Positions 26,228 to 34,825 of a stretch of 64,000 nucleotides of DNA are shown in pieces (within the stretch, counting starts at the first letter, position 1; every line of letters begins with the position of its first letter). The position numbers were made by a program, and so were the translations under genes. The DNA comes from Pseudopedobacter sp038243635. GTDB lineage: Bacteria > Bacteroidota > Bacteroidia > Sphingobacteriales > Sphingobacteriaceae. The DNA lies in the NCBI GenBank assembly GCA_038243635.1, contig JBBSQW010000011.1:50152-114151 (forward strand), in the 5' to 3' direction. The notes under the pieces were generated by a model, which did no database searches, was not told the DNA's origin, and saw nothing but the letters and a program-made list of their open reading frames with translations.

Positions 26228-26958
26228 AATAAAAGCTGTGCGATAACGTAATCAGAAATTAAAATAGCAATACAGCTAACTACCACCGCTTTTGTACTAG
26301 AGCGACCAACTTCAAGAGCTCCTCCGCTGGTAAAATATCCTTGGTATGCAGATACCGTGGTAATTATAAAAGCAAAAACCAGTGCTTTAACCATTGCTAC
26401 TACTAGCGTGAACGGGATAAAATCTGTAGTTAAACCTTGAATAAATTCCGCTGCGCTAACTGCTCCAGAAGCCGTACCCGCTAAATAGCCACCGGTAATA
26501 CTTAATGCAATTGCAACAATTACTAATAGCGGGATCATAATTACCCCGCCTAATAATTTTGGTAAAATTAAATAGCCCGGAGCATTTATTCCCATAATTT
26601 CTAAAGCGTCAATTTGCTCGGTAACTCGCATGGTTCCAATTTGTGAAGCAATGCTACTACCGACTTTACCGGCTAGAACCAGAGAACAGATGGTTGGACT
26701 AAGTTCTAATATGGTTGAATCTCGGGTAATGCCACCTATAATAGATTTAGGTATTAAATCGCTTGTCAACTGAAAAGCGGTTTGCACCGTTGTTACCGCT
26801 CCAATAAATATCGAGATGATGCTGATAATTCCTAAAGACCCTAAACCTATATCGACCATTTCTCTAAAAACCTCGTTTTTATAAATGCTCATTTTCTCTG
26901 GCCGTCTAAAAACTGCTCTTAGCATTAAAATATATTTTCCGAAATGATAAAATACCAT
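26224..26958 (-). CDS. ABC transporter permease, MlaE-like
   Basis: A 244-residue integral membrane protein of the MlaE/YrbE family: one amphipathic N-terminal helix followed by about five hydrophobic segments. The family motif LSPTICSLVLAGKVGSSIAS and the following MRVTEQIDALEIMGI are intact. It forms the inner-membrane core of the Mla lipid transporter together with the overlapping ATPase. It is the first gene of the pair and is divergent from the SDR gene. Confidence 0.93.
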   Translation of the reverse strand: MVFYHFGKYILMLRAVFRRPEKMSIYKNEVFREMVDIGLGSLGIISIISIFIGAVTTVQTAFQLTSDLIPKSIIGGITRDSTILELSPTICSLVLAGKVGSSIASQIGTMRVTEQIDALEIMGINAPGYLILPKLLGGVIMIPLLVIVAIALSITGGYLAGTASGAVSAAEFIQGLTTDFIPFTLVVAMVKALVFAFIITTVSAYQGYFTSGGALEVGRSSTKAVVVSCIAILISDYVIAQLLL

Positions 26959-26963
26959 ATAAT

Positions 26964-26971
26964 TAAATTTG
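26964..26971 (+). promoter_or_regulatory. Putative -7 promoter element for the SDR operon
   Basis: TAAATTTG lies 66 bases upstream of the SDR ATG in the divergent gap and fits the TAnnTTTG consensus. Confidence 0.35.
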
Positions 26972-27036
26972 TGTAAAAATAAGCTTTTTTATCAATTGCA
27001 ATTATTAAACCTAAATTGCTTAAAAATCAAAAAATC

Positions 27037-27738
27037 ATGAACATTTTAATTACCGGTGCAACAAAGGGAATGGGTAAAGCGGTGGCTTTAGAAATGGCGA
27101 AAAATAATCACTCGCTTGCTTTGTGTGCTAGAAATCAAAAGGAACTCGACTCATTAAAAGAAGAACTTTTGGCAATAAATCCGAAAATTAATTTACTATT
27201 AATTCAAACAGATTGTAGCCTAAAAATAGAGGTGGCTACTTTCGCTGATCAAGCAATTGCACATTTTGAAACGATTGATGTTTTGGTAAATAACGTAGGT
27301 ATGTTTTCCCCTGCTCCAATTCTTGAGGAGGAAGACGACATGCTTGCTATGCACTTTAATGTAAATGTTCTAGCTCCTTATATTTTATACAAAAAAATAG
27401 CTCCATTAATGCTCAAGAAATGTAAAGGGCATATATTTAATGTTTGCTCTATCGCGAGTATACAAACAATTGTAAATGCTGGTTCTTACTGTGTAACAAA
27501 GGCGGCCTTACTTAGTCTTAACAATATCATGAGAGAAGAAACCAAACCTTTCGGAGTAAAAGTAACCGCTATTATACCCGGTTCAACGCTTACTTCATCT
27601 TGGGATGGTAGCGATGTTTCTCCTGATAAATTTGTACTGCCAGAAGATGTGGCAAAATCAATTCATCAAATTATGCAATTGAGCAAAGGTGCAAATGTTG
27701 ACCAAATAGTAATTACGCCACAAAGTGGGCAGGTTTAG
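27037..27738 (+). CDS. Short-chain dehydrogenase/reductase
   Basis: A classical SDR of 233 residues from the ATG at 27037. An upstream in-frame TTG at 27016 would add seven residues before the Rossmann strand and is less likely. The NAD(P)-binding motif TGATKGMG is at about 6-13, NNVG follows at about 84-87, and the active site has Ser in CSIAS and the YxxxK motif YCVTK. SDRs oxidise or reduce alcohols, ketones or sugars with NAD(P)H, and no substrate can be named. It is the first of a run of four tightly spaced genes (SDR, PspC, LiaF-like, RDD). Confidence 0.9.
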   Translation: MNILITGATKGMGKAVALEMAKNNHSLALCARNQKELDSLKEELLAINPKINLLLIQTDCSLKIEVATFADQAIAHFETIDVLVNNVGMFSPAPILEEEDDMLAMHFNVNVLAPYILYKKIAPLMLKKCKGHIFNVCSIASIQTIVNAGSYCVTKAALLSLNNIMREETKPFGVKVTAIIPGSTLTSSWDGSDVSPDKFVLPEDVAKSIHQIMQLSKGANVDQIVITPQSGQV

Positions 27739-27749
27739 AATTTAAAGAG

Positions 27750-28262
27750 ATGGAAAAAAAATTAACAAGAGACCCGCAGGATAAAATGATAGCGGGCGTA
27801 TCTGCGGGGCTTGCAAAATACTTTGAACTTGAAGTTACATGGGTTAGAATTGCTTTTGTATTCGCTGTTTTTTTTGGTGGTGGCGGATTATTGATGTATA
27901 TAATCTTGTGGATTGTTGTTCCTGAAGATCGTAAACTTCCATATACTTATACAGATTACAAAACGCAAACCGGAGAACCTTTGAGACCCACTAACCAAAG
28001 TAAAAACAATAGCAATTTGAGTTTGCTTTTAGGCTTTATACTGGTTGTAATGGGAACTTATTTTTTAATGGGCGAGTTTGATCTTCTGCCTTACTGGTTT
28101 AGTTTAAGAAAATTATGGCCTTTAATTTTCATTGTGTTTGGATTAATCATTTTAGCGAAAGCTAAAAAACGCAATGAAGCGATAGATGAGCAGCCGACTG
28201 ATGAAAAACCAATAGAAGATGAATTTAATAACCCAAATCAAAACAGTACTAATCCACATTAA
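27750..28262 (+). CDS. PspC domain membrane protein
   Basis: The 170-residue protein starts with a PspC domain (about 1-60; KKLTRDPQDKMIAGVSAGLA and a following hydrophobic segment), then a polar linker, two further hydrophobic segments of the LiaI/LiaF type at about 90-105 and 120-140, and an acidic tail. PspC-domain proteins sense or respond to membrane stress in the phage-shock response. It is 11 bases after the SDR and 3 bases before the LiaF-like gene, suggesting an envelope-stress operon. Confidence 0.9.
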   Translation: MEKKLTRDPQDKMIAGVSAGLAKYFELEVTWVRIAFVFAVFFGGGGLLMYIILWIVVPEDRKLPYTYTDYKTQTGEPLRPTNQSKNNSNLSLLLGFILVVMGTYFLMGEFDLLPYWFSLRKLWPLIFIVFGLIILAKAKKRNEAIDEQPTDEKPIEDEFNNPNQNSTNPH

Positions 28263-28265
28263 AAG

Positions 28266-29219
28266 ATGAGAGCAAGTAAAATTTCCTGGGGTATTGTTTT
28301 TATTTTTATCGGTACTGTTTTCTTATTAGAGAACTACGGGATCATTGATTTTAGTTGGAGCTACGTCTGGCGTTTTTGGCCACTTATCCTTATTGTTATG
28401 GGGATAAATATCATATTCTCTAGGTCAAATTCTAATTCGGGGAAATGGCTAGTTATTGGCACCACTGTTTTTGCGTTATGTTTATTGGTTTATGCCAATG
28501 TAAATGCACCTAAAACTTTAAACAGACATTGGTCTTATAATTTTAACGATGATTATGATAACGACGAAGATGTTGATACCGTAACCTCAGCCGCAGAATC
28601 ACTTTACCAAGAAGATTACGACGCTAGATTTAAAACAGCAACCTTAAACATTAATGGTGGCGCTAGTAAGTTTGCTATCGCTAATGGAAACAAAAGCCTT
28701 TTTGAATCATCAACCCAAAATGACAACAACCATTACTATTTAAGAAAGACTGATACAGATAGTACCGTTGTTTTAAATTTTAATTCAAAAAACAAACACA
28801 ACAGTTTTGATTTTGATGATGCCGATTTAAGCAACGTGAATATGAAAATTCACACCGCTCCGCTGTGGGACATCAATTTAAATATGGGTGCGGGTAAAGC
28901 CGAGTTTGATTTTAGTAATAATCGCGTTAAGCAAATTAACATTAAAGGTGGTGCGGCAGATTTTAAAGTAAAAGTAGGCGACCTTTACAACGATGTAAAC
29001 TTATCCGCAGAAACTGGAATTGCAAAAGTTAGCATCCAAATTCCTACAGCTTCTGGTTGTAAAATCAATATCAAAACAGGTTTATCGACTACAGATTTTC
29101 CAGGTTTTAAAAAAGCTGATGACGGAAGTTTTACTTCGTCTAACTACAGTTCGGCTACCAACAAAATCATGATTAACTTAAAAGGTGGTTTAAGCGATTT
29201 TGAGGTGAAACGTTATTAG
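28266..29219 (+). CDS. LiaF-like membrane protein with C-terminal beta domain
   Basis: A 317-residue protein with two to three N-terminal transmembrane segments (about 7-25, 33-52, 60-80), in the style of LiaI/LiaF and DUF5668 proteins, followed by an Asp-rich linker and a C-terminal region (about 120-317) of repetitive beta strands (LNINGGASKF, LNMGAGKAEFDFS, INIKGGAADFKVK) that fits the right-handed beta-solenoid or DUF4097-like fold. In Firmicutes LiaF restrains an envelope-stress response. Here the role is inferred from the domain pairing with PspC just upstream. Confidence 0.85.
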   Translation: MRASKISWGIVFIFIGTVFLLENYGIIDFSWSYVWRFWPLILIVMGINIIFSRSNSNSGKWLVIGTTVFALCLLVYANVNAPKTLNRHWSYNFNDDYDNDEDVDTVTSAAESLYQEDYDARFKTATLNINGGASKFAIANGNKSLFESSTQNDNNHYYLRKTDTDSTVVLNFNSKNKHNSFDFDDADLSNVNMKIHTAPLWDINLNMGAGKAEFDFSNNRVKQINIKGGAADFKVKVGDLYNDVNLSAETGIAKVSIQIPTASGCKINIKTGLSTTDFPGFKKADDGSFTSSNYSSATNKIMINLKGGLSDFEVKRY

Positions 29220-29221
29220 AA

Positions 29222-29830
29222 ATGAGCGAAAACCTTTATTATTTAGTTGTGAACGGCAAACCAACCGGACCTTTTACCATTGAAGAGTTACAAAGTAAAG
29301 CGGTAAAACCAGACTCGTTTCTGAAAACAGCAGGAATGGACGATTATAAAGAAGCGCATGAAATCGAAGAATTAAGAATTGTTTTAGGCTTCACTCAAAT
29401 TTTTACCGCTCCACAATATTACGCAGGATTCGATTTGCGTTTGTTAGCAACCGCGATTGACTGGTTTATCGTTTTCGGAATTTTTGCTTTTTTTGAACTT
29501 ATCATTGCAATTTTCGTAGCCAACCAAAATGCTACCCAGCAAAATATCGCCAGTGGTTTATTGCTATTACCATTTCTAAAGCTATTCTATAACATTTATA
29601 TGGAAAACTATCAGCAAGCCACTATCGGCAAAAAGTTGCTTTCCATTAAAGTGACTAACATGCATGGATTAGCGCCATCTCTTAAGGAAAACATAACCAG
29701 AAATCTTTCTAAAATAATAAGCACCATACCTGTTTTTGCTGGATACTTTTATTTATTCCTAAACAAGCAACAGCAAACTTTGCATGATAAACTAGCGGAT
29801 ACCTTGGTGGTTAAAGATAGGTTGCTTTAA
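29222..29830 (+). CDS. RDD family membrane protein with N-terminal GYF-like domain
   Basis: The 202-residue product has an N-terminal GYF_2-like domain (about 1-55; YYLVVNGKPTGPFTIEELQ) and an RDD domain starting FDLRLLATAIDWFIVF with transmembrane segments near 80-105, 115-135 and 165-185. GYF-like domains bind peptides. RDD proteins are poorly understood membrane proteins, some linked to ion transport. It begins 2 bases after the LiaF-like gene, ending the four-gene run. Confidence 0.88.
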   Translation: MSENLYYLVVNGKPTGPFTIEELQSKAVKPDSFLKTAGMDDYKEAHEIEELRIVLGFTQIFTAPQYYAGFDLRLLATAIDWFIVFGIFAFFELIIAIFVANQNATQQNIASGLLLLPFLKLFYNIYMENYQQATIGKKLLSIKVTNMHGLAPSLKENITRNLSKIISTIPVFAGYFYLFLNKQQQTLHDKLADTLVVKDRLL

Positions 29831-29938
29831 AAAATTGGCATTTCCTTTCTTCAGGTTCCTATTCAAATCGGAATAATAATTGCAATAGCTTTTTAGCGTT
29901 TCTCCTCACATTAAACGCATTTTGCAATCCCGAAAAAA

Positions 29939-32527
29939 ATGAAAGAAGCTAATAAACTCAACAAACCCCAAAGCTGGCGAAAATGGGGTCCATACCTATC
30001 CGAAAGACAATGGGGAACAGTTAGAGAAGATTACAGTGTAAATGGCGATGCTTGGGAATATGTTTCGCATGATATGGCCCGAAGTAAGGCTTACCGTTGG
30101 GGTGAAGAAGGAATTGGCGGACTAAGCGATGATCAGCAAGTTTTGTGCTTGGCAACGGCTTATTGGAACGGCAAAGACCCGATTTTAAAAGAGCGACTCT
30201 TTGGACTCACCAACCCAGAAGGTAACCATGGTGAAGACGTAAAAGAACTTTATTATTACTTAGATAACGTTCCTTCCCACAGTTACATGAAGTTTCTGTA
30301 CAAATATCCACAAGGTGAATTTCCGTATCAACAGCTTTTGGCTGAAAACAAAAAAAGAGGAAAACAGGATCCAGAATTTGAGCTTATTGATACTGGACTA
30401 TTTGACGACGACCAATATTTTGATGTTTTCACCGAGTATGCAAAAAACACAGAAAACGACATCCTGATTCAATATACCATTCATAATCGTGGCAGCGAGG
30501 ATGCAGTGCTGCACTTTTTACCTACACTTTGGTTTAGAAATCCATTGGATTGGAGCGAGAGTAACAGACCAGTTATTTCTCCATTAGATTGCGACGTTTT
30601 AATGTTGCAAACCAAAAAACTAGGCAATTATTACTGTTATTTGGAAGAGCAAGCGCCTTTCTTATTTACCGAAAACGAATCCAACAATCAAAAGCTTTAT
30701 AATTCCACTAATACAAGCAAACACGTAAAAGATGGAATAAACGATTATGTAGTCAACGGTAAAACAGAAGCCATAAACGAACAACAAAACGGCACTAAAG
30801 TCGCAATTCACTATCAAAAAACGATACCCACGAAAGGCAGTGTGACCATTAGACTGCGACTAAGTGATCAAAAAAACAGTAACCCTTTTAAAGATTTCGA
30901 AGCTATTTTCAAAGCTCAGCTATCGCTGGCTGATGACTTTTATGCGGAGAAACAAAAAGGAAAAAATGAAGATCAAAAACTGGTACAAAGACAGGCTTGG
31001 GCCGGAATGTTATGGAGCAAACAGTTTTATTACTACTATGTTAAAGAGTGGCTAGAAGGTGATAAAAACGAACCTGCGCCGCCGCTGAATCACCAACGAG
31101 GGCGAAATAAAGATTGGGAACACTTGATGGCTGCAGATATTATTTCTATGCCCGATAATTGGGAGTATCCATGGTTTGCTGCATGGGATTTAGCTTTTCA
31201 CTGCATCCCGCTAGCAAGTATTGACATTGGTTTTGCCAAACAGCAAATTTTATTACTGATTACAGAACGTTATATGCATCCAAACGGGCAATTCCCAGCT
31301 TACGAGTGGAATTTTAGTGATGTAAATCCGCCGGTACATTCATGGGCGGCTTGGAAAATTTATGAAATGGAGAAAAAAAATACCGGTAAAGGTGATTTGA
31401 TTTTCTTAGAGCGGATGTTCCATAAAATGTTGCTTAATTTTAATTGGTGGGTAAATAGAAAAGACACCGAAGGCAATAACATTTTTGAAGGAGGCTTTTT
31501 AGGACTGGATAATATTGGTGTTTTTGATCGAAGCAAACCTTTGCCGGGCGGAGGAATTCTGGAACAATCTGATGGAACCAGTTGGATGGCGATGTATGCA
31601 CTTAATATGATGCGAATTGCCATGGAACTCTCTTACCAGAACCACGTTTATGAAGATATGGCGGTAAAATTCTCCGAACACTTTTTCTACATCGCCGGAG
31701 CCATGGCTAACATGAACAATGTAGAAGGCGCAGGACTTTGGGACGAAGAAGATGGTTTTTATTACGACATGTTGCACAGCGACGATGGGGACTGGAAAAG
31801 ATTACGCCTGAGAACATTGGTCGGTTTACTTCCGTTAATAGCGGTAGAAGTTATTGAAGAAAACAAATGGGACAAACTACCTAGGTTGGTTTCGCACATT
31901 AAATGGTTTACGGAACAAAGACCTGACTTAGCTATGTTAGTAAGCAATTGGGAGGGTAAAGACGGAAAATCACAGTTATTAAGTTTGCTAAGAGGGCACC
32001 GAATGAAATGCCTTTTACGCAGAATGTTAGACGAAAATGAATTTTTCTCTGATTTTGGTATTCGTTCGGTATCTAAAGTTTACGAAGAAAACCCTTTTAT
32101 TTTTGAGCTTGGCGGGGAAGTTTTTGAAGTAAAATACACTCCGGCCGAAAGCGATACCGGGATGTTTGGCGGTAATAGCAATTGGCGTGGCCCGATTTGG
32201 ATGCCCGTAAACTATTTATTAATAGAATCCATGTATCGTTTTCATGATTACTACGGTGATGATTTCAAGATAGAAATGCCCACTGGATCTGGTCAATACA
32301 CCACTTTAAAAGATGCGGCTAATGAAGTTTCTCATAGATTGATAGCTATATTTTTGAAAGACAGCAACGGACAACGAGCTGTTTTTGGCGATAACAAAAA
32401 ATTACAAGAAGACCCACACTTTAAGGATTACATTTTATTTCACGAGTATTTTAACGGAGATAATGGCAAAGGTTTAGGCGCAAGTCATCAAACAGGATGG
32501 ACTGGATTGGTTGCGATGTTGATTTGA
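29939..32527 (+). CDS. GH63-family (MGH1-like) glucosidase
   Basis: An 862-residue glycoside hydrolase with an (alpha/alpha)6 toroid in its second half, resembling bacterial GH63 enzymes related to mannosylglycerate hydrolase. Typical blocks are WEYPWFAAWDLAFHCIPLA (about 400-418), GGILEQSDGTSWMAMYALNM (about 537-556), and GPIWMPVNYLLIESMYRFHD near 752. There is no signal peptide, so it is cytosolic. It hydrolyses alpha-glucosides or related compatible solutes; the exact substrate cannot be read from sequence. It ends 4 bases from the convergent hepT gene with no terminator between them. Confidence 0.9.
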   Translation: MKEANKLNKPQSWRKWGPYLSERQWGTVREDYSVNGDAWEYVSHDMARSKAYRWGEEGIGGLSDDQQVLCLATAYWNGKDPILKERLFGLTNPEGNHGEDVKELYYYLDNVPSHSYMKFLYKYPQGEFPYQQLLAENKKRGKQDPEFELIDTGLFDDDQYFDVFTEYAKNTENDILIQYTIHNRGSEDAVLHFLPTLWFRNPLDWSESNRPVISPLDCDVLMLQTKKLGNYYCYLEEQAPFLFTENESNNQKLYNSTNTSKHVKDGINDYVVNGKTEAINEQQNGTKVAIHYQKTIPTKGSVTIRLRLSDQKNSNPFKDFEAIFKAQLSLADDFYAEKQKGKNEDQKLVQRQAWAGMLWSKQFYYYYVKEWLEGDKNEPAPPLNHQRGRNKDWEHLMAADIISMPDNWEYPWFAAWDLAFHCIPLASIDIGFAKQQILLLITERYMHPNGQFPAYEWNFSDVNPPVHSWAAWKIYEMEKKNTGKGDLIFLERMFHKMLLNFNWWVNRKDTEGNNIFEGGFLGLDNIGVFDRSKPLPGGGILEQSDGTSWMAMYALNMMRIAMELSYQNHVYEDMAVKFSEHFFYIAGAMANMNNVEGAGLWDEEDGFYYDMLHSDDGDWKRLRLRTLVGLLPLIAVEVIEENKWDKLPRLVSHIKWFTEQRPDLAMLVSNWEGKDGKSQLLSLLRGHRMKCLLRRMLDENEFFSDFGIRSVSKVYEENPFIFELGGEVFEVKYTPAESDTGMFGGNSNWRGPIWMPVNYLLIESMYRFHDYYGDDFKIEMPTGSGQYTTLKDAANEVSHRLIAIFLKDSNGQRAVFGDNKKLQEDPHFKDYILFHEYFNGDNGKGLGASHQTGWTGLVAMLI

Positions 32528-32531
32528 GTGA

Positions 32532-32882
32532 TTAGTTTGACTGGTTAATCAAACCATTGATTTCTTCTTTCAACAAAGGAAGATGTTTTATGAGTATTGC
32601 CCAAATATTCTCGTCTGAGATATTATCGTAAGCATGGATTACTTGATTTCTCAAACTAATTATAGCTTTTGATTTTGTAATTTGATCTGCAATCTCAGGG
32701 TTTTGCTTTAGTATCCGATTGAGAGCTTCTCCTATAATTTCGAGATTTCTTTCGACAGCCCTCTTCAACATCAAGTTTTTCTTATATTTCGAAAAATCCT
32801 TTGCTTCGCTAGCAATGAATAAATCTATCTCGTCTATCGCAATTTTAACGTCGAAAAGCCATTTAAGAATCCGCTCATCCAT
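32532..32882 (-). CDS. HepT-like (DUF86) HEPN RNase toxin
   Basis: The 116-residue helical protein carries the HEPN active-site motif RX4HXY as RNQVIHAY (R78, H83, Y85), the signature of HepT toxins, which cleave RNA. In characterised systems the partner MntA silences HepT by transferring AMP to the tyrosine of this motif. The gene overlaps mntA by 8 bases, antitoxin first, giving the usual type VII toxin-antitoxin order. It is convergent with the glucosidase gene. Confidence 0.9.
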   Translation of the reverse strand: MDERILKWLFDVKIAIDEIDLFIASEAKDFSKYKKNLMLKRAVERNLEIIGEALNRILKQNPEIADQITKSKAIISLRNQVIHAYDNISDENIWAILIKHLPLLKEEINGLINQSN

Positions 32883-33174
32883 ACACTATCTTTTTCGAAT
32901 TATTGATAGAATTAATAAGAATTGGGTTTTTTAGTGCTTGCTCTTCTAACAAATCAACTTTCCTTTTAAAAAGTGATTCTAAATTTTCTTTAAATCCAAT
33001 ATAATTATCAAAATATTCGGAAAGTTCTATGGGTTTAAATTTAACCAGAAAATCTAAGTCGCTTTTCTCGTTGAATTTAGAATTCATTGCTGAACCAAAT
33101 AGGTACATTTTCTCAACCTGAAAAGTTTGACAAAGTTTTGTAAATGAATCTTTATGTTGCTCAACAACTCTCAT
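32875..33174 (-). CDS. MntA-like nucleotidyltransferase antitoxin
   Basis: A 99-residue minimal nucleotidyltransferase with the GSX10DXD motif (G27 S28, then D39 and D41) and a third acidic residue in KVDLLEE near residue 73. The arrangement matches MntA, which AMPylates and neutralises HepT. It precedes hepT and overlaps it by 8 bases. All catalytic residues look intact, so the pair is probably functional. Many Bacteroidota genomes carry several copies of such pairs. Confidence 0.9.
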   Translation of the reverse strand: MRVVEQHKDSFTKLCQTFQVEKMYLFGSAMNSKFNEKSDLDFLVKFKPIELSEYFDNYIGFKENLESLFKRKVDLLEEQALKNPILINSINNSKKIVYG

Positions 33175-33329
33175 AGTACGAATATATTAAAAAATCACCA
33201 TTGTAAACCTGTGGATTTTTAACATAATAAAAACTTATAGATGAATGGTGTTTTAAAAGTCTCCTCAAAAAATACAACCCTCCCATTACGTCCTAAAATT
33301 AATTCTAAAATTCCCGAGCTTTTTTTTCT

Positions 33330-33337
33330 TAAATTTG
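33330..33337 (+). promoter_or_regulatory. Putative -7 promoter element for pheS, near-leaderless
   Basis: TAAATTTG matches TAnnTTTG but ends only 6 bases before the pheS ATG at 33344, so transcription would start at or next to the start codon. Confidence 0.35.
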
Positions 33338-33343
33338 TACGCT

Positions 33344-34405
33344 ATGCAGTCTAAAATCAATCAATACACTACCGAAATCAATGCTTTTGAACCCAAAACA
33401 GCAGAAGACTTAGAGACCTTCCGTATTAAGTTTTTAGGTACAAAAGGAATTATCAAAGATTTATTTGACGAGTTTAAAGCGGTATCGCCCGAAGAAAAAC
33501 GCGTTTTAGGAAAAGTGTTGAATCAGTTTAAGCAACTCGCGGAAGCTAAGTTTAACGATTACAAGGACAACTTCACTGCTGGTGATACGCAGACCAATAA
33601 GGATGACTTAACCTTACCAGGTGAAGGATTCGAAATCGGCGGTCGTCATCCACTTAACTTAGTACGTAAAGAAATTGTGGAAATTTTCAAGCGTTTAGGC
33701 TTTGTTTTAGCAGAAGGCCCTGAGATTGAAGACGATTGGCATAATTTCTCTGCATTAAATTTCCCCGAAGAACACCCCGCGAGAGATATGCAGGATACAT
33801 TTTTTGTACAAAAACCAACAGGTAACGCAGAAAACACGCTAGAAGAAAACGGGAAAGGTTCTTACGCATTACGTACTCACACATCTTCGGTTCAAGTGCG
33901 ATTAATGGAGGCTGGCAATCCACCTTTCAGAGCTTTAATGCCAGGAAGAGTTTATCGTAATGAAGCAATTTCTGCTCGGGCACATTGCTTTTTCCATCAA
34001 GTGGAAGGGTTATATGTTGATGAAAACGTTTCTTTTGCTGACTTAAAGCAAACCTTGTATTACTTCGTTCAAGAATTATACGGCGAAGGTACAAAAGTTA
34101 GATTCCGCCCTTCTTATTTCCCTTTTACCGAGCCATCTGCAGAGATGGATATTTCTTGCACTATTTGTAAAGGGGATGGTTGCCAAATGTGTAAACATAG
34201 CGGTTGGGTAGAAATTTTAGGTTGCGGAATGATCGATCCTAACGTTTTAGATAACGTAAACATCAATTCAAAAAAATACACTGGTTTTGCTTTCGGAATG
34301 GGAATAGAAAGAATCACCAATTTAAAATATCAGATTAAAGATTTGCGCTTATTTTCTGAGAACGATGTTCGTTTCTTAAAGCAATTCCAAACTGAAGTGA
34401 TTTAA
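33344..34405 (+). CDS. pheS: Phenylalanyl-tRNA synthetase alpha subunit
   Basis: The 353-residue class II synthetase subunit charges tRNA-Phe together with PheT, which is not in this window. The N-terminal coiled coil (1-90) is followed by GRHPLNLVRKEIVEIFKRLG, motif 2 (FRALMPGRVYRNEAISARAH) and motif 3 (GFAFGMGIERI) near the end. The ATG at 33344 is chosen over an in-frame TTG at 33335. The sequence contains CTICKGDGCQMC, a cysteine-rich loop near residue 270 that is common in PheS. The next gene begins right at its stop codon. Confidence 0.97.
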   Translation: MQSKINQYTTEINAFEPKTAEDLETFRIKFLGTKGIIKDLFDEFKAVSPEEKRVLGKVLNQFKQLAEAKFNDYKDNFTAGDTQTNKDDLTLPGEGFEIGGRHPLNLVRKEIVEIFKRLGFVLAEGPEIEDDWHNFSALNFPEEHPARDMQDTFFVQKPTGNAENTLEENGKGSYALRTHTSSVQVRLMEAGNPPFRALMPGRVYRNEAISARAHCFFHQVEGLYVDENVSFADLKQTLYYFVQELYGEGTKVRFRPSYFPFTEPSAEMDISCTICKGDGCQMCKHSGWVEILGCGMIDPNVLDNVNINSKKYTGFAFGMGIERITNLKYQIKDLRLFSENDVRFLKQFQTEVI

Positions 34406-34822
34406 ATGAAGAAAATCGCGTTTTATTTTCCGCTATTCACAATTTTACTGATACAATCTTGTGGTAAAGAGAAAAACTACATCACGGATGTTCCCGTGGA
34501 TATACGTATCCCGATTAACGATTATCGCTTTTCGGCATTAAATAGCGCTGGTGGATTTGTGATTGTTAATGGCGGAGTTGCTGGAATTATCTTATACAAA
34601 AAAACTACAGGGCAAATAGTAGCGTACGACAGATGTAGCACTTATAATCCCGAAAGTAAATGTGCTGTAAACGTAAGTGACCCAAGCATTACCGCAACAG
34701 ATCCTTGTTCTGGATCTATATTTACTTTAGAAGATGGATATTCCATAAAAGCACCAGCTACGCGACCATTAAAGCAGTATCAGGTTACTGTAACTAGCTC
34801 GCAACTTAACGTTTACAATTAA
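34406..34822 (+). CDS. Rieske-like fold lipoprotein lacking cluster ligands
   Basis: A 138-residue lipoprotein (lipobox LIQSC, Cys19). The mature part resembles a Rieske [2Fe-2S] domain: YDRCSTYNPESKC (about 74-86) sits where the first CxH motif is expected, DPCSGSIF (99-106) where CPCHGSxF is expected, and APATRPLKQYQV (117-128) matches the typical ending. Of the four ligands only Cys77 remains: the histidines are Thr79 and Ser102, and the first Cys of the second motif is Asp99. C86 and C101 could form the structural disulfide of Rieske proteins. It probably cannot bind the normal cluster. Its ATG directly follows the pheS stop. Confidence 0.75.
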   Translation: MKKIAFYFPLFTILLIQSCGKEKNYITDVPVDIRIPINDYRFSALNSAGGFVIVNGGVAGIILYKKTTGQIVAYDRCSTYNPESKCAVNVSDPSITATDPCSGSIFTLEDGYSIKAPATRPLKQYQVTVTSSQLNVYN

Positions 34823-34825
34823 TTT

